NCBI GenBank assembly: GCA_016714445.1
Contig: JADJNF010000009.1
Span: 806,001-870,000 of the forward strand
Origin: Saprospiraceae bacterium
GTDB lineage: Bacteria; Bacteroidota; Bacteroidia; Chitinophagales; Saprospiraceae
Length of the DNA: 64,000 nucleotides
Direction of reading: 5' to 3'
This document shows positions 37,487-47,701 of this stretch, in pieces. Both the position numbers and the translations under genes were made by a program. Position 1 is the stretch's first letter. Every line of letters starts with the position of its first letter. The notes under the pieces are model-generated. The model was not told where the DNA came from, did not search any database, and worked only from the letters and a program-made list of their open reading frames with translations.

Positions 37487-39880
37487 ATGTTTACAAATTA
37501 TCTAAAAATAGCATTTAGGAATCTTACCAAAAACAAGGTTTATTCTTTTATCAATATAGTTGGTTTGTCAATAGGATTAACCGCAGCTATTTTGATTTTG
37601 CTATATGTCAAAGATGAGGTAAGTTATGACAGATTTCACACTAAATCACCGAATATTTACCGGGTGGTAAGTGATTGGTATCAGCCGGATGGTTCCATAG
37701 GACGTCACGATGGACTTTCGAGCAATTTGCAAGGGCCAATATTTAAAGAAAAAATACCGGAAATAGAGGCTTTTGTAAGGTATTCGAGTGTTTTTCGGGA
37801 TATCAGAGCCAATGGCGAAGTTAAAGGTTTTGAAATGAATTACACAGACAGTAATTTCTTTTCTGTATTTGATTTTCCGATGTTGGCAGGAGACCCTAAT
37901 ACTGCCCTTATAAAGCCAAAGTCGGTAGTAATTTCGGAGAAAATGGCTTTTAAATTTTTTAATTCTATTGATGTCGTAGGGAAAACGCTTGAAATCAGCA
38001 CTGATAATCAATTTAGCTCTTATTTAATAACAGGCGTTACCAAAAATTGCCATCAGAATAGTTCTGTAAAATTTGATTTCTTGTTGCCCAAATTTGTAAA
38101 CCCTGAAGAAACTGCAGGCAGTGAATGGTGGTTCAATTTCTCTTACCACACCTTTGTTTTGCTCAATCCAAAGGCAGACATTGCCAATGTGGTTAACAAA
38201 ATGAAACAAATAAATGAAACGGATGCCGCACAGGCTAACAAAATAATAGCTGAAAGATACGAAATCAAAGATAAAGTTGTATTTAATCTACAACGCCTTC
38301 AAGACATCCATCTGAGCACCGATTTACCTGCTCAATATGGACTCTCAGAAGCCAGTAATCCCACTTATGGCTATATATTATCGGCCATTGCCTTGTTCAT
38401 TTTATTGATTGCCTGTATCAATTTCATAAATCTAACCGTGGCCCGCTCACTCAAACGAGCTAAAGAAATAGGTGTAAGAAAAGTGGTTGGAAGCAGTCGT
38501 AACCAATTGATATGGCAGTTTTTGGGCGAATCTTTTTTATTGAGTTTTTTTGCTTTTGTTTTAGCGATTTTGCTGGTTCAGTTGATACTTCCGACTTTCA
38601 ATCAATTGGCCAATAAGTCACTTTCAATCTTATATCTTTTTGATGCTCAATTAGTTTTAGGATATTTTTTAGTTTTTATAACAACGTCTTTTCTCGCAGG
38701 ATTTTACCCGGCAATGGTTTTGTCGGGTTACAGTCCAGTGAAGACCTTGTATGGTCAAATGGTGCTTCCTGGTAAAAATTATTTACAGAAATCATTGGTA
38801 ATCGTACAGTTTGGCTTATCTTCTCTTCTCATCATCATAACATTTAGTTTCTATTCGCACTTCAATTTCCTTATCAGCAAAGACTTAGGATATGATGACA
38901 GCAATACCGTTGTGATAGAGAAATGGGACCTGACCAAACAAAATGCCGAAGTTTTAAGAGAACAGCTCCTTGAAAATTCAAATATTTTACAAGTAGCTCC
39001 AAAGAACGGCGAAAATTGGGAAGATGCAGGCAAAATTAATGGCCAACAAAAATTCATTTTTGGATTAGGAATAATAGACGAAGAATTCCTTCCATTGTAT
39101 AAAATTCCACTAGTTGCAGGTCGAAATTTTTCAAAAGATTTTCCCGCAGATTTTGCTCAGTCAGTGTTGGTCAATGAAACATTTGTAAAAAAAGCAAACT
39201 GGAAAAATCCGCTTGGACAAGTGGTAGATTACCCATTCAACGATGGGCGGAAATATCAAGTAGTGGGAATAGTGAAAGATTATCATTACCAGGCACTTAA
39301 CAATGAAATCAAACCGCAGATGTTTGTCATGCAAAACTCAGGATTTGGATTTTTGAATATCAAAATTAAGCCAAACACCGAAACCGCCAGCATTGCTTTT
39401 ATTGAAGATACTTTTAAAAAGCTATTCCCAATGAATGCTTTTGTTTATAAATTCAAAGAATTGGAAAACCAAAAAGCCTATGAAACAGAACAAAAGTGGA
39501 AACAAATCATGCTTTTTGGGGCTATTCTGACCATTTTTATATCTTGTATAGGCTTATTTGGTTTGGCGACCCTTTCTGCCGAAAAACGTACAAAAGAAAT
39601 CCGAGTTCGTAAAGTATTGGGAGCGTCTGCAGGAAGTATTGTCACGCTACTTTCAACCGATTTTGTCAAATTAGTAAGTATTTCATATGTATTTTCTTTC
39701 CCAATCGGGTTTTATGTAACTCAAAAATGGTTAGAGAATTATCCTTACCGAGCTGAACAAAATTGGTGGATTTTTGGCATAACAGCTCTTATTACTTTAA
39801 GTGTTGCATTAATTACAGTTGGTTGGCAATCTATCCAAGCCGCTATAATGAATCCCGTGAAGTCACTGAGGTCGGATTAA
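37487..39880 (+). CDS. MacB/FtsX-type ABC permease 2
   Basis: A 797-residue inner-membrane protein built as a duplicated MacB unit: helix 1 (VYSFINIVGLSIGLTAAILILLYV), a periplasmic MacB_PCD domain, three FtsX helices, then a second helix, periplasmic domain and three more helices, eight in all. The FtsX coupling motif occurs twice, KRAKEIGVRKVVGSS near residue 325 and KRTKEIRVRKVLGASAG near residue 702. It ends MNPVKSLRSD, the family's usual tail. This type uses ATP on the cytoplasmic side to drive periplasmic movements that expel substrates or lipoproteins. No ATPase domain is fused. Confidence 0.93.
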   Translation: MFTNYLKIAFRNLTKNKVYSFINIVGLSIGLTAAILILLYVKDEVSYDRFHTKSPNIYRVVSDWYQPDGSIGRHDGLSSNLQGPIFKEKIPEIEAFVRYSSVFRDIRANGEVKGFEMNYTDSNFFSVFDFPMLAGDPNTALIKPKSVVISEKMAFKFFNSIDVVGKTLEISTDNQFSSYLITGVTKNCHQNSSVKFDFLLPKFVNPEETAGSEWWFNFSYHTFVLLNPKADIANVVNKMKQINETDAAQANKIIAERYEIKDKVVFNLQRLQDIHLSTDLPAQYGLSEASNPTYGYILSAIALFILLIACINFINLTVARSLKRAKEIGVRKVVGSSRNQLIWQFLGESFLLSFFAFVLAILLVQLILPTFNQLANKSLSILYLFDAQLVLGYFLVFITTSFLAGFYPAMVLSGYSPVKTLYGQMVLPGKNYLQKSLVIVQFGLSSLLIIITFSFYSHFNFLISKDLGYDDSNTVVIEKWDLTKQNAEVLREQLLENSNILQVAPKNGENWEDAGKINGQQKFIFGLGIIDEEFLPLYKIPLVAGRNFSKDFPADFAQSVLVNETFVKKANWKNPLGQVVDYPFNDGRKYQVVGIVKDYHYQALNNEIKPQMFVMQNSGFGFLNIKIKPNTETASIAFIEDTFKKLFPMNAFVYKFKELENQKAYETEQKWKQIMLFGAILTIFISCIGLFGLATLSAEKRTKEIRVRKVLGASAGSIVTLLSTDFVKLVSISYVFSFPIGFYVTQKWLENYPYRAEQNWWIFGITALITLSVALITVGWQSIQAAIMNPVKSLRSD

Positions 39881-39989
39881 GGAAAATGTAGAATGGAAGA
39901 AAGAGCAAGAATAAAGAATTTAAGGCCCTTCGTTTCCAAATTACATGCTCCAGAATCTTTCCTCAATATAATTAATAAAATAAAAAATC

Positions 39990-42410
39990 ATGATATCGAA
40001 TTATCTCAAACTCGCCATTCGAAACTTATTAAAAAATAAAGTTTTCAGTATCATCAATATCGGTGGTTTAGCCATAAGCACTTCTGTGTGTCTCCTGATC
40101 ATATCCATCATTGCAGATCAAAAAAATTATGATCAGTTTCATACTAAAAAAGATAGGATATTTAGAGTGCTTACGAATACAGGAAGTAGTGAGATGGCTA
40201 CATCATCTTTTCAGCTGGGAGATGAAATAGTAAGTAAACATACCGGAATAGAAAAGACTGCTACACTGGTAAGAGGGTTTGGGGGAGATATATTCTATAA
40301 TGATAAAATGGCTTCCGGTGGCGGTTATTTTGCCGATAGAAATTTATTCGAAATATTTGATTATAAATTAATAGAAGGCGACCCAAATACAGCCTTGAAT
40401 GCTCCACGTTCTTTGGTTATTTCTGAAGCCCTTTCCAAACAACTTTTTTACAATGAAAATCCAATCGGTAAATCTGTACGATTTAAAAATACAGGTGTGA
40501 ATCCCATTGGTGTGGATCATGGCAATCAGGAAACCGACTATGGTTTATTTACCATTACCGGAATACTTTCACCGAATCCCGGGAAAACACATTTGCCTTT
40601 TCAAGTATTGACTTCCTTGGAAACCATCAGAGCTTTGGCAAAAGATTCTATCCTGAATACCGATTTCAATAATTGGGAATTGGTTTGGGAATGTCATAAC
40701 TACGCTCTGTTATCCGAAAATAATTCACAGGTAGATTTACAGGTGGCGCTGGACAAGATTTCAAAAGAAAAATTTACTAATGTGCCTTATTCCTTCAAAG
40801 CTCAGGCACTTGGAGAAATTACACCGGGACCTATGGTGGGCAATACTTCTCATGTATTTATTCCTAAAATGTTCCTGATCTTTCTGGCCGGACTCTGTCT
40901 GATCATCATTTTATCAGCTGGATTTAATTATACCAATCTTACCTTGGCAAGATCATTCACAAGAGCAAAAGAAGTCGGCATACGAAAGGTATCTGGTGCT
41001 AAACGGGGACAAGTATTTTACCAATTTATTTGTGAGTCCGTGGTCATTTCTTTGGCATCATTTGTACTTGCCATTCCATTGTTGTTTATCCTGCAAAATA
41101 TATTTTCAAAATTTGTCATCAATCAATACATCAATATTACTTTCGAACATGATCCTTCACTCTATTTAATTTTTATAGGTTTCAGCATTTTAATAGGAGT
41201 ATTAGCCGGATTTTTTCCATCTCTATATGTTTCAGCATTTAGTCCTATTCAGATTCTAAAAAATGTAACCAATATAAAAATATTTAAAAAGCTATCACTC
41301 CAACGTGGCTTGCTTTTGGTTCAATTTTGTTTCTCATTGATTTTTATCATTTCAGCAGTGCTTGTTTTCAGGCAAACTGATCATATTTTTAATTATGAAT
41401 ACGGATTCAATAAAGACAATGTCATTAATATAACTCTGTATAATTCTGATAATTATGCCAGATTTGCGCAATCGATTAGCAGCCATAAAGATGTCTCTGC
41501 CATTGGCGCTGCCAGTCTTCTCCCTAGTGCCGGCAGAGGTACCGGTATGCAAATCTGGAAAACTGAGGGTGGAAAGGATACTGTACAAACCCAATACATT
41601 GATATTGATGCTAAAAGCCTGAATGTTTGGGATATTGATCTTGTAGCAGGCAAAAATCTGCCTGATATCCCGGAAGTAAATAATGAAAAGTATATATTAA
41701 TTAACGAAAAGCTTTCAAAAGATCTCAAATTTGAAACTCCAAACCAAGCAATTGGTCAAAGAGTGGTTTTAAGTGAAAATAATGTCGAAATCGTAGGAGT
41801 AGTTAAGGATTTTCAAAGCCAAAGTGTGACAAGCGAAATTAAACCATTGATGCTGCGAAACAGACAATCTGAATTTAGATATGCTACTATAAAAGTAAGT
41901 GGTCAAAACAATCAGGATGTTTTAAACCGACTTGAAACCAAATGGAAAGAAGTCAATCCTACCACAAAATTTGAGTATAAATATTTTGATCAGGAGCTCC
42001 AAAGTGTTCACACAGTATTTACAAATATTGCAGCTATTCTAGGTTTTATTGCCTTTCTCGCAGTACTGATTTCTTGTTTGGGTTTATTGGGTATAGCCAT
42101 TTATACTTCTGAGATAAGACGAAAGGAAATCGGGGTACGCAAAATTTTGGGTTCAAGTATATTTGAGATCATTGTACTGCTTTCCAAAAGTTACATTTTT
42201 CTCATCAGTGCTGCCATGGTCATAGCTGTACCTATTGCGTATTTTGTAAATAATGCCTGGCTCAATTTTTTCCCATCAAGAATAAATATTAACCTGATAT
42301 CAATACTAATCAGTATACTCTTTATGGTGGGAATCAGCTTTCTCATTGTTTTTTCTCAATCCTGGCGAGTGGCCAAAAGTAATCCTGTGGATGCTTTGAA
42401 AGCGGAATGA
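39990..42410 (+). CDS. MacB/FtsX-type ABC permease 3
   Basis: An 806-residue paralogue starting MISNYLKLAIRNLLKNKVFS. It has the same double MacB layout, with TRAKEVGIRKVSGAKRG near residue 326 and IRRKEIGVRKILGSS near residue 712. The periplasmic domains contain a larger first loop with an acidic NPIGVDHGNQETDYG insert. It lies 109 bases after permease 2 and 53 before permease 4, with no promoter evident, so it is part of the same long transcript. Divergence from the neighbours suggests a separate substrate or a heteromeric partner. Confidence 0.93.
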   Translation: MISNYLKLAIRNLLKNKVFSIINIGGLAISTSVCLLIISIIADQKNYDQFHTKKDRIFRVLTNTGSSEMATSSFQLGDEIVSKHTGIEKTATLVRGFGGDIFYNDKMASGGGYFADRNLFEIFDYKLIEGDPNTALNAPRSLVISEALSKQLFYNENPIGKSVRFKNTGVNPIGVDHGNQETDYGLFTITGILSPNPGKTHLPFQVLTSLETIRALAKDSILNTDFNNWELVWECHNYALLSENNSQVDLQVALDKISKEKFTNVPYSFKAQALGEITPGPMVGNTSHVFIPKMFLIFLAGLCLIIILSAGFNYTNLTLARSFTRAKEVGIRKVSGAKRGQVFYQFICESVVISLASFVLAIPLLFILQNIFSKFVINQYINITFEHDPSLYLIFIGFSILIGVLAGFFPSLYVSAFSPIQILKNVTNIKIFKKLSLQRGLLLVQFCFSLIFIISAVLVFRQTDHIFNYEYGFNKDNVINITLYNSDNYARFAQSISSHKDVSAIGAASLLPSAGRGTGMQIWKTEGGKDTVQTQYIDIDAKSLNVWDIDLVAGKNLPDIPEVNNEKYILINEKLSKDLKFETPNQAIGQRVVLSENNVEIVGVVKDFQSQSVTSEIKPLMLRNRQSEFRYATIKVSGQNNQDVLNRLETKWKEVNPTTKFEYKYFDQELQSVHTVFTNIAAILGFIAFLAVLISCLGLLGIAIYTSEIRRKEIGVRKILGSSIFEIIVLLSKSYIFLISAAMVIAVPIAYFVNNAWLNFFPSRININLISILISILFMVGISFLIVFSQSWRVAKSNPVDALKAE

Positions 42411-42463
42411 TCTGAATGACGACGAAAGGACAAATCTCATCACTTAATAACTAATATCTAACA

Positions 42464-44890
42464 ATGCTTCGCAATTACTCTAAAATCGCCTATAGAAACC
42501 TGTTGAAAAACAAGGTGTATTCGCTGGTAAATATCGGTGGCATGGCCATGGGTATAGCGGCTTTTATTCTTATACTTGAATATGTAAGTCTTGAAAAATC
42601 CGTGGATAAATTCCATACCCAAATAGAGCAGACTTATCGACTTCTCAATGAGAGTCCCAAAGGCGATATGTGGAAAGAGCATGCACCGGGATGGGCGGAT
42701 CTGATTAAAAAAAGAATTCCTGAAATCAAAGAATTTTGCCGTTTTGATGATGGCAATGGCAAAGGTGTGGTGCGATCAAATGACAAAAACGTATCCCTCA
42801 AAGAAGAAAGAGTGAGTTATGCTGAAGGTAATTTTTTTACTTTTTTCTCTTTTGCACTTACAGCAGGAAGGCCTGAAGATTTTGACAAACCCAATATTGT
42901 TTTTATTTCAGAAAATCACGCCAATAAATATTTCGGAAATGAAAATTCTATTGGTAAAATTTTAATACTCAGCAATCAATTTGGAACGCAGAATTATACT
43001 GTCGGTGGCATTTTTAAAAACATAGGAGAAAACTCAAGTATCAATTACGATATGTTTTTCTCCTTGCAAACCCTTAAAAATCCTGCCAACTTAAATGGAA
43101 ATGATTGGGCTGATTTGGAAAATCTGGATTCACAATACATAGATACTTACTTTTCACTAACTGATAATTCGGAAGACACCAAAGTAGAAGATAAATTAAA
43201 TGCACTGAGAAAGGAGTTTGATCAGGATAGTGATGGCGCAATATTCAGGCTGCAACCATTTTCAGAAGTACATTTGGGTGCATCTTTTGATGACAAATTT
43301 CCGCATTCCGGTGATGTAAAATATGTCTATATGCTGATTGGTATAGCTTTTTTGATACTATTGATTGCATGGTTTAACTACATCAATCTTAGTACCGCCA
43401 ATGCCATGAAACGCGCAAGTGAAGTAGGTGTACGAAAGGTGATAGGTGCTACACAAAGCAATCTGGTTTATCAGTTTTTATGTGAATCCATTTTTGTAAA
43501 TCTTTGTGCAGTTATATTGGCGGGTATTATTATCGTAATGATTCAACCACTATTTAATGATTTGATGGGAAAATCTATGTCTGTCAAACATCTTGCAGCT
43601 ACACCTATGTGGATGATGAGTCTTGGTGTAATGATCGTTGGATCGTTGGCGGTAGGAACATATACGGCTTTTCTTTTATCAAAATTCAATCCCGTAAAAA
43701 CACTAAAGGGGAAGATGGCAAAATCTTCAGGTGGTGTTTTCCTAAGAAAATCATTAGTTATCTCACAGTTCGGAATTTCTATAGCATTGGTATTGGCGAC
43801 CGTACTGATTTATAGTCAGTTGCAATACATGAAAAACCGAGACAAAGGACTGGATATTAATCAATTATTGGTCATCAATGGCCCTGAAATAGGTAAAGAC
43901 AGTACCTATGCACAAAGAAAAACTGCTTTTTTTAATGAGCTCGAAAGACAGAGTTTTGTCAAAGATTATGCAGGTTCTGGCAGTGTACCGAGTAAAGGAT
44001 ATAATTTCAGAACAGGCGGTTTTACACAACCCGGCTCCAAGGCTGGTGATGAAACAAAAGCTTATGCCTTCAGTATAGTAAGCGAAAGATATTTTGATGC
44101 TTATGGCGTAAAATTGGTTGCCGGAAGGAATTTTACCAATGCGGAATGTAATGTAGAATGGAATGACAACAGTAAAGTAATATTAAATGAGACAGCGGCA
44201 AAAGAATTGGGATTTGCATCAGCTGAAGATGCTGTAAAGACAAAAGTAAAATGGGATGAAAGGTATTTGGACGTTGTCGGTGTGATTAAAGATTATAATC
44301 ACTTGAGTTTGAAAAACAAAATTGATCCCATCATATTCTATCCGCAAGCATCATCGGAATATATCACCGTACGATTGACTCCTGAAAATATGAGTGATAA
44401 AATCGGTTCATTGGAAGGACTTTATAAACAATACTTTCAGGGCAATCCTTTTGAATATACGTTTATAGATGAAAATTTTAATAAGTCTTATGCCATTGAG
44501 CAACAATATGGTGCATTGTTTTCGATTGCTGCCATTTGGGCAATTTTTATAGCATGTCTGGGGCTTTTTGGGTTAGCTACTTTTACTGTTGAATCGCGGA
44601 CCAAAGAAATAGGTGTCAGAAAAGTACTTGGTGCTTCCATTCCGAGCATTATCCAATTATTATCCAAAGATTTTGTGGTGTTGATCGCCATTGCGTTGAT
44701 CATATCTTCACCTATAGCCTATTTTCTGATTGAAAAATGGTTGGGTAATTTTCCATACAGAATAGATATCGAATGGTGGCATTTTGCTGTGACGGGAATC
44801 ATTGCCTTTATTTTTTCAATATTATCCATGAGCTATCAAGCCATCAAAGCAGCACTGATGAATCCTGTGAAAAGTTTAAAAACAGAATGA
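42464..44890 (+). CDS. MacB/FtsX-type ABC permease 4
   Basis: An 808-residue paralogue (MLRNYSKIAYRNLLKNKVYS). The first FtsX half carries KRASEVGVRKVIGATQSN near residue 316 and the second RTKEIGVRKVLGASIPS near residue 713, with the terminal MNPVKSLKTE. Eight helices are visible. Start ATG 42464 places the first arginine-rich amphipathic segment directly before helix 1, as in all paralogues. It is followed after 69 bases by permease 5. Confidence 0.93.
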   Translation: MLRNYSKIAYRNLLKNKVYSLVNIGGMAMGIAAFILILEYVSLEKSVDKFHTQIEQTYRLLNESPKGDMWKEHAPGWADLIKKRIPEIKEFCRFDDGNGKGVVRSNDKNVSLKEERVSYAEGNFFTFFSFALTAGRPEDFDKPNIVFISENHANKYFGNENSIGKILILSNQFGTQNYTVGGIFKNIGENSSINYDMFFSLQTLKNPANLNGNDWADLENLDSQYIDTYFSLTDNSEDTKVEDKLNALRKEFDQDSDGAIFRLQPFSEVHLGASFDDKFPHSGDVKYVYMLIGIAFLILLIAWFNYINLSTANAMKRASEVGVRKVIGATQSNLVYQFLCESIFVNLCAVILAGIIIVMIQPLFNDLMGKSMSVKHLAATPMWMMSLGVMIVGSLAVGTYTAFLLSKFNPVKTLKGKMAKSSGGVFLRKSLVISQFGISIALVLATVLIYSQLQYMKNRDKGLDINQLLVINGPEIGKDSTYAQRKTAFFNELERQSFVKDYAGSGSVPSKGYNFRTGGFTQPGSKAGDETKAYAFSIVSERYFDAYGVKLVAGRNFTNAECNVEWNDNSKVILNETAAKELGFASAEDAVKTKVKWDERYLDVVGVIKDYNHLSLKNKIDPIIFYPQASSEYITVRLTPENMSDKIGSLEGLYKQYFQGNPFEYTFIDENFNKSYAIEQQYGALFSIAAIWAIFIACLGLFGLATFTVESRTKEIGVRKVLGASIPSIIQLLSKDFVVLIAIALIISSPIAYFLIEKWLGNFPYRIDIEWWHFAVTGIIAFIFSILSMSYQAIKAALMNPVKSLKTE

Positions 44891-44959
44891 TTTTAATGAT
44901 GAACAATTTGAACTATCAGAACAATTAATTGACAATCACTAACACCCAATATATTATTT

Positions 44960-47374
44960 ATGCTCCGTAATTACTTCAACATTTCTCTCAGGAATCTTTG
45001 GAAACATAAGACTTTTTCATTGATAAATCTCGTAGGTCTTTCACTTGCATTTGCAACAAGTTTACTCCTTTTTCTGACCAGTTATCAGGAGTTTACTTAC
45101 AATCATGTACATCAAAACATGGATCATATCTACAGGTATTATCTTAAAGTAAATAGAGCTGAAGAGACAAATTTCGGTAGTACTGTGCCTGCTCCCGTGA
45201 AAGATGCTTTATTGGCAGACTATAAAAAGGAAATAAAACACATCTCCAGGATCAGAGACATCAGTTTTGTAGTCAAGTATAAGGATAAAACCATCTCAGA
45301 AGGTGCTGTGGCGGTCGATGCAGACTATGCAAAAATGTTTAGTTTTGATTTTATCGAAGGCTCTGCAGAGACCGCTCTAAGTGATTTGAGCAATATTGTG
45401 TTGAGAGAAGATGTGGCTAAAAAAATATTCGGTGATGAACCAGCCATGGGAAAAATAATCATGGCAGAGATTGGAGACAATCCGGTACCACTGAAAGTGA
45501 GCGGCATCACAGCCAAACTACCGGACAATACCAATATTGAAAACGATATGATGATACGCTATGAAATAAATCCTGACTATATAGCTAATAAAGACAATTG
45601 GAATAATTCAAGTTCCAGTTTATATGTACAAGTAAACGATGGCATCACCCATTCAGAACTAGAGAAAAGCCTGAAATCATTTGGCCCTAAATACTATAAA
45701 GACGCTATCGAGCAGGTTAAAAAAGAAGGTGGAAAACCAGATGAAAATGGAGATATCATCAGCGCAAAAATGCTGCCATTTGATAAAGAACATTTTGACC
45801 GAAATATCGGTGGCAGGGGTGCAATGAGTATCATTTATCCTTATACACTTCTGATTATCAGTATTTTTATAATATTTATAGCATGTATTAATTTTGTTAA
45901 TCTCAGTATCTCCCGGTCCATATTACGAGCGAGAGAAGTAGGCATCCGCAAAGCATTGGGTGCAATACGTGGTCAGGTCATGGGGCAGTTTTGGGGTGAA
46001 GCTTTGGTGACTTGTTTGATATCCTTGATGTTAGGCATTCTATTTTTCAAATTAAGCATTACAGGTTTCAACGCATTATTTAACACAACACTGTCTTTCC
46101 AACTACTTTACAATCTTAACATCCTGGGAATAGTTGGTCTGGTATTTTTACTCATTACTTTTGTAGCTGGCGGATATCCGGCCTGGTTTATATCTAAAGT
46201 CAATACCATTGAAGTCTTGAAAGGAAAACTGAAAACAAGCAGTGGATCGGGCTTACTCAGGAAAACGCTGATAGTGAAACAATTTACCATCTCTGTACTA
46301 CTTATCAGCTGCACGTTCATCATCTGGTCTCAGTTGCAATATCTACGTACCAAACCACTGGGTCTTGACCAGAATCATGTCATCAGTGTGCCCGTAGGTC
46401 GTGAAGTAGAAGGCAGCAGAATGCTTACATTGCTAAAATCCAAACTGAGTGGTCACCCGAATATTATCAACATCACAGCAGCCGATAATAATATTGGGTA
46501 CGGTAAGGACAATTCGTCATCCAAGTCACAATTTGGTATCATGCATGAAGGCAAAATGGTCAATACCAATGGACTATTTGTTGATTTTGAATACTTAAAA
46601 ACCATGGGAATAGCGCTGAAAGAAGGCAGAGATTTTTCTGCAAATTTTCCTTCGGACTCCACCAAAGCGTGCATTATCAATGAGAGTATGGCTAAAGTAT
46701 TGGGTAGCAAGGATTTGATAGATAAAAAGATCGAGCTTAATGAAGGTAAAGTCATAGTAGGCATCATAAAAGACTACCATTTCGAATCGCTCAAAAACAA
46801 TATCGAACCTATCACGCTCATGATCAATGGTTTTCCTTACACCCATATTTTCATAAAAATTGCGGACAAGAATGTAGATGCCACTTTAGCCGCCATCGAG
46901 ACAAGTTACAGAGAGATCGCTCCCAATTCAGAGTATCTCGGATCATTTCTTGATGAAAACAGAAATGAACAATACAGAGCAGAACGACGGTTTACACAAA
47001 TGTTTATATATGCAGCCATTCTGGCGATCTTCTTATCCTGCCTTGGCTTATTTGCCATAGCAGTCATAAATATTACGGACAGATTTAAGGAGATAGGCAT
47101 TCGCAAAGTGTTGGGTTCGTCGATTGCAGGTCTAATTTGGGAACTGAGCAAAGATTTTATGGTGCTTGTTTTGATTTCTATATTTATCGCTGCACCATTT
47201 GCCTATTATTTTATGGAACAATGGCTGAGTGATTTTGCATATAGGATAGATATACAATGGTGGTTTTTCGCTTTATCCGGCTTCACTGCGTTGGTTATAG
47301 CTTTCTGTACTATCAGTTTCCATGCCATCAGAGCAGCGCTGATGAATCCTGTGAAGTCGCTGAGGTCGGAATGA
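44960..47374 (+). CDS. MacB/FtsX-type ABC permease 5
   Basis: An 804-residue paralogue (MLRNYFNISLRNLWKHKTFS) with the motifs LRAREVGIRKALGAIRG near residue 324 and DRFKEIGIRKVLGSS near residue 710. It differs from the other copies in its first periplasmic domain (RAEETNFGSTVPAPVKD). It is the last permease of the first cluster; the transcript runs into a short repeat-bearing spacer before convergent genes. Its end, MNPVKSLRSE, is normal. Confidence 0.93.
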   Translation: MLRNYFNISLRNLWKHKTFSLINLVGLSLAFATSLLLFLTSYQEFTYNHVHQNMDHIYRYYLKVNRAEETNFGSTVPAPVKDALLADYKKEIKHISRIRDISFVVKYKDKTISEGAVAVDADYAKMFSFDFIEGSAETALSDLSNIVLREDVAKKIFGDEPAMGKIIMAEIGDNPVPLKVSGITAKLPDNTNIENDMMIRYEINPDYIANKDNWNNSSSSLYVQVNDGITHSELEKSLKSFGPKYYKDAIEQVKKEGGKPDENGDIISAKMLPFDKEHFDRNIGGRGAMSIIYPYTLLIISIFIIFIACINFVNLSISRSILRAREVGIRKALGAIRGQVMGQFWGEALVTCLISLMLGILFFKLSITGFNALFNTTLSFQLLYNLNILGIVGLVFLLITFVAGGYPAWFISKVNTIEVLKGKLKTSSGSGLLRKTLIVKQFTISVLLISCTFIIWSQLQYLRTKPLGLDQNHVISVPVGREVEGSRMLTLLKSKLSGHPNIINITAADNNIGYGKDNSSSKSQFGIMHEGKMVNTNGLFVDFEYLKTMGIALKEGRDFSANFPSDSTKACIINESMAKVLGSKDLIDKKIELNEGKVIVGIIKDYHFESLKNNIEPITLMINGFPYTHIFIKIADKNVDATLAAIETSYREIAPNSEYLGSFLDENRNEQYRAERRFTQMFIYAAILAIFLSCLGLFAIAVINITDRFKEIGIRKVLGSSIAGLIWELSKDFMVLVLISIFIAAPFAYYFMEQWLSDFAYRIDIQWWFFALSGFTALVIAFCTISFHAIRAALMNPVKSLRSE

Positions 47375-47701
47375 TGGAGAACGGAGAATGGAGAACGGAG
47401 AATGAAAATAGAACAATAATTAATTCGACTTTGTTAAATTTAAAAATAAACCTATGACAATTAAAAATTACGAAAATATTTCTACATCGATAGATAAATC
47501 TTCAGTCATAGCCTTTGAAAAAATTATTCAGGATTGGAAAAAAAAATTGCTTTATAGAATCTTTAAACCAATTGTATGGTGATTTGAAACATTATAAATC
47601 CATGTAAATTTAATTTTAAGAAGACACAAAGTTCTGAAACCCATAATAATGATGCTCCTTTTTTAATTCTACGCTAACAGACAGAATTGAAATAAAAAGA
47701 A
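47375..47701. other. Spacer with a short GGAGAACGGAGAAT repeat and a 42-codon ORF
   Basis: Two copies of a GGAGAACGGAGAAT-type unit follow permease 5 (47381-47405). A plus-strand ORF at 47454-47582 encodes 42 residues starting MTIKNYENISTSIDKSS; it may be the remnant of a longer gene since a frame-shifted helix-like continuation is visible, but no family is recognised. Otherwise nothing. The gap separates convergent genes; no strong terminator was found. Confidence 0.4.
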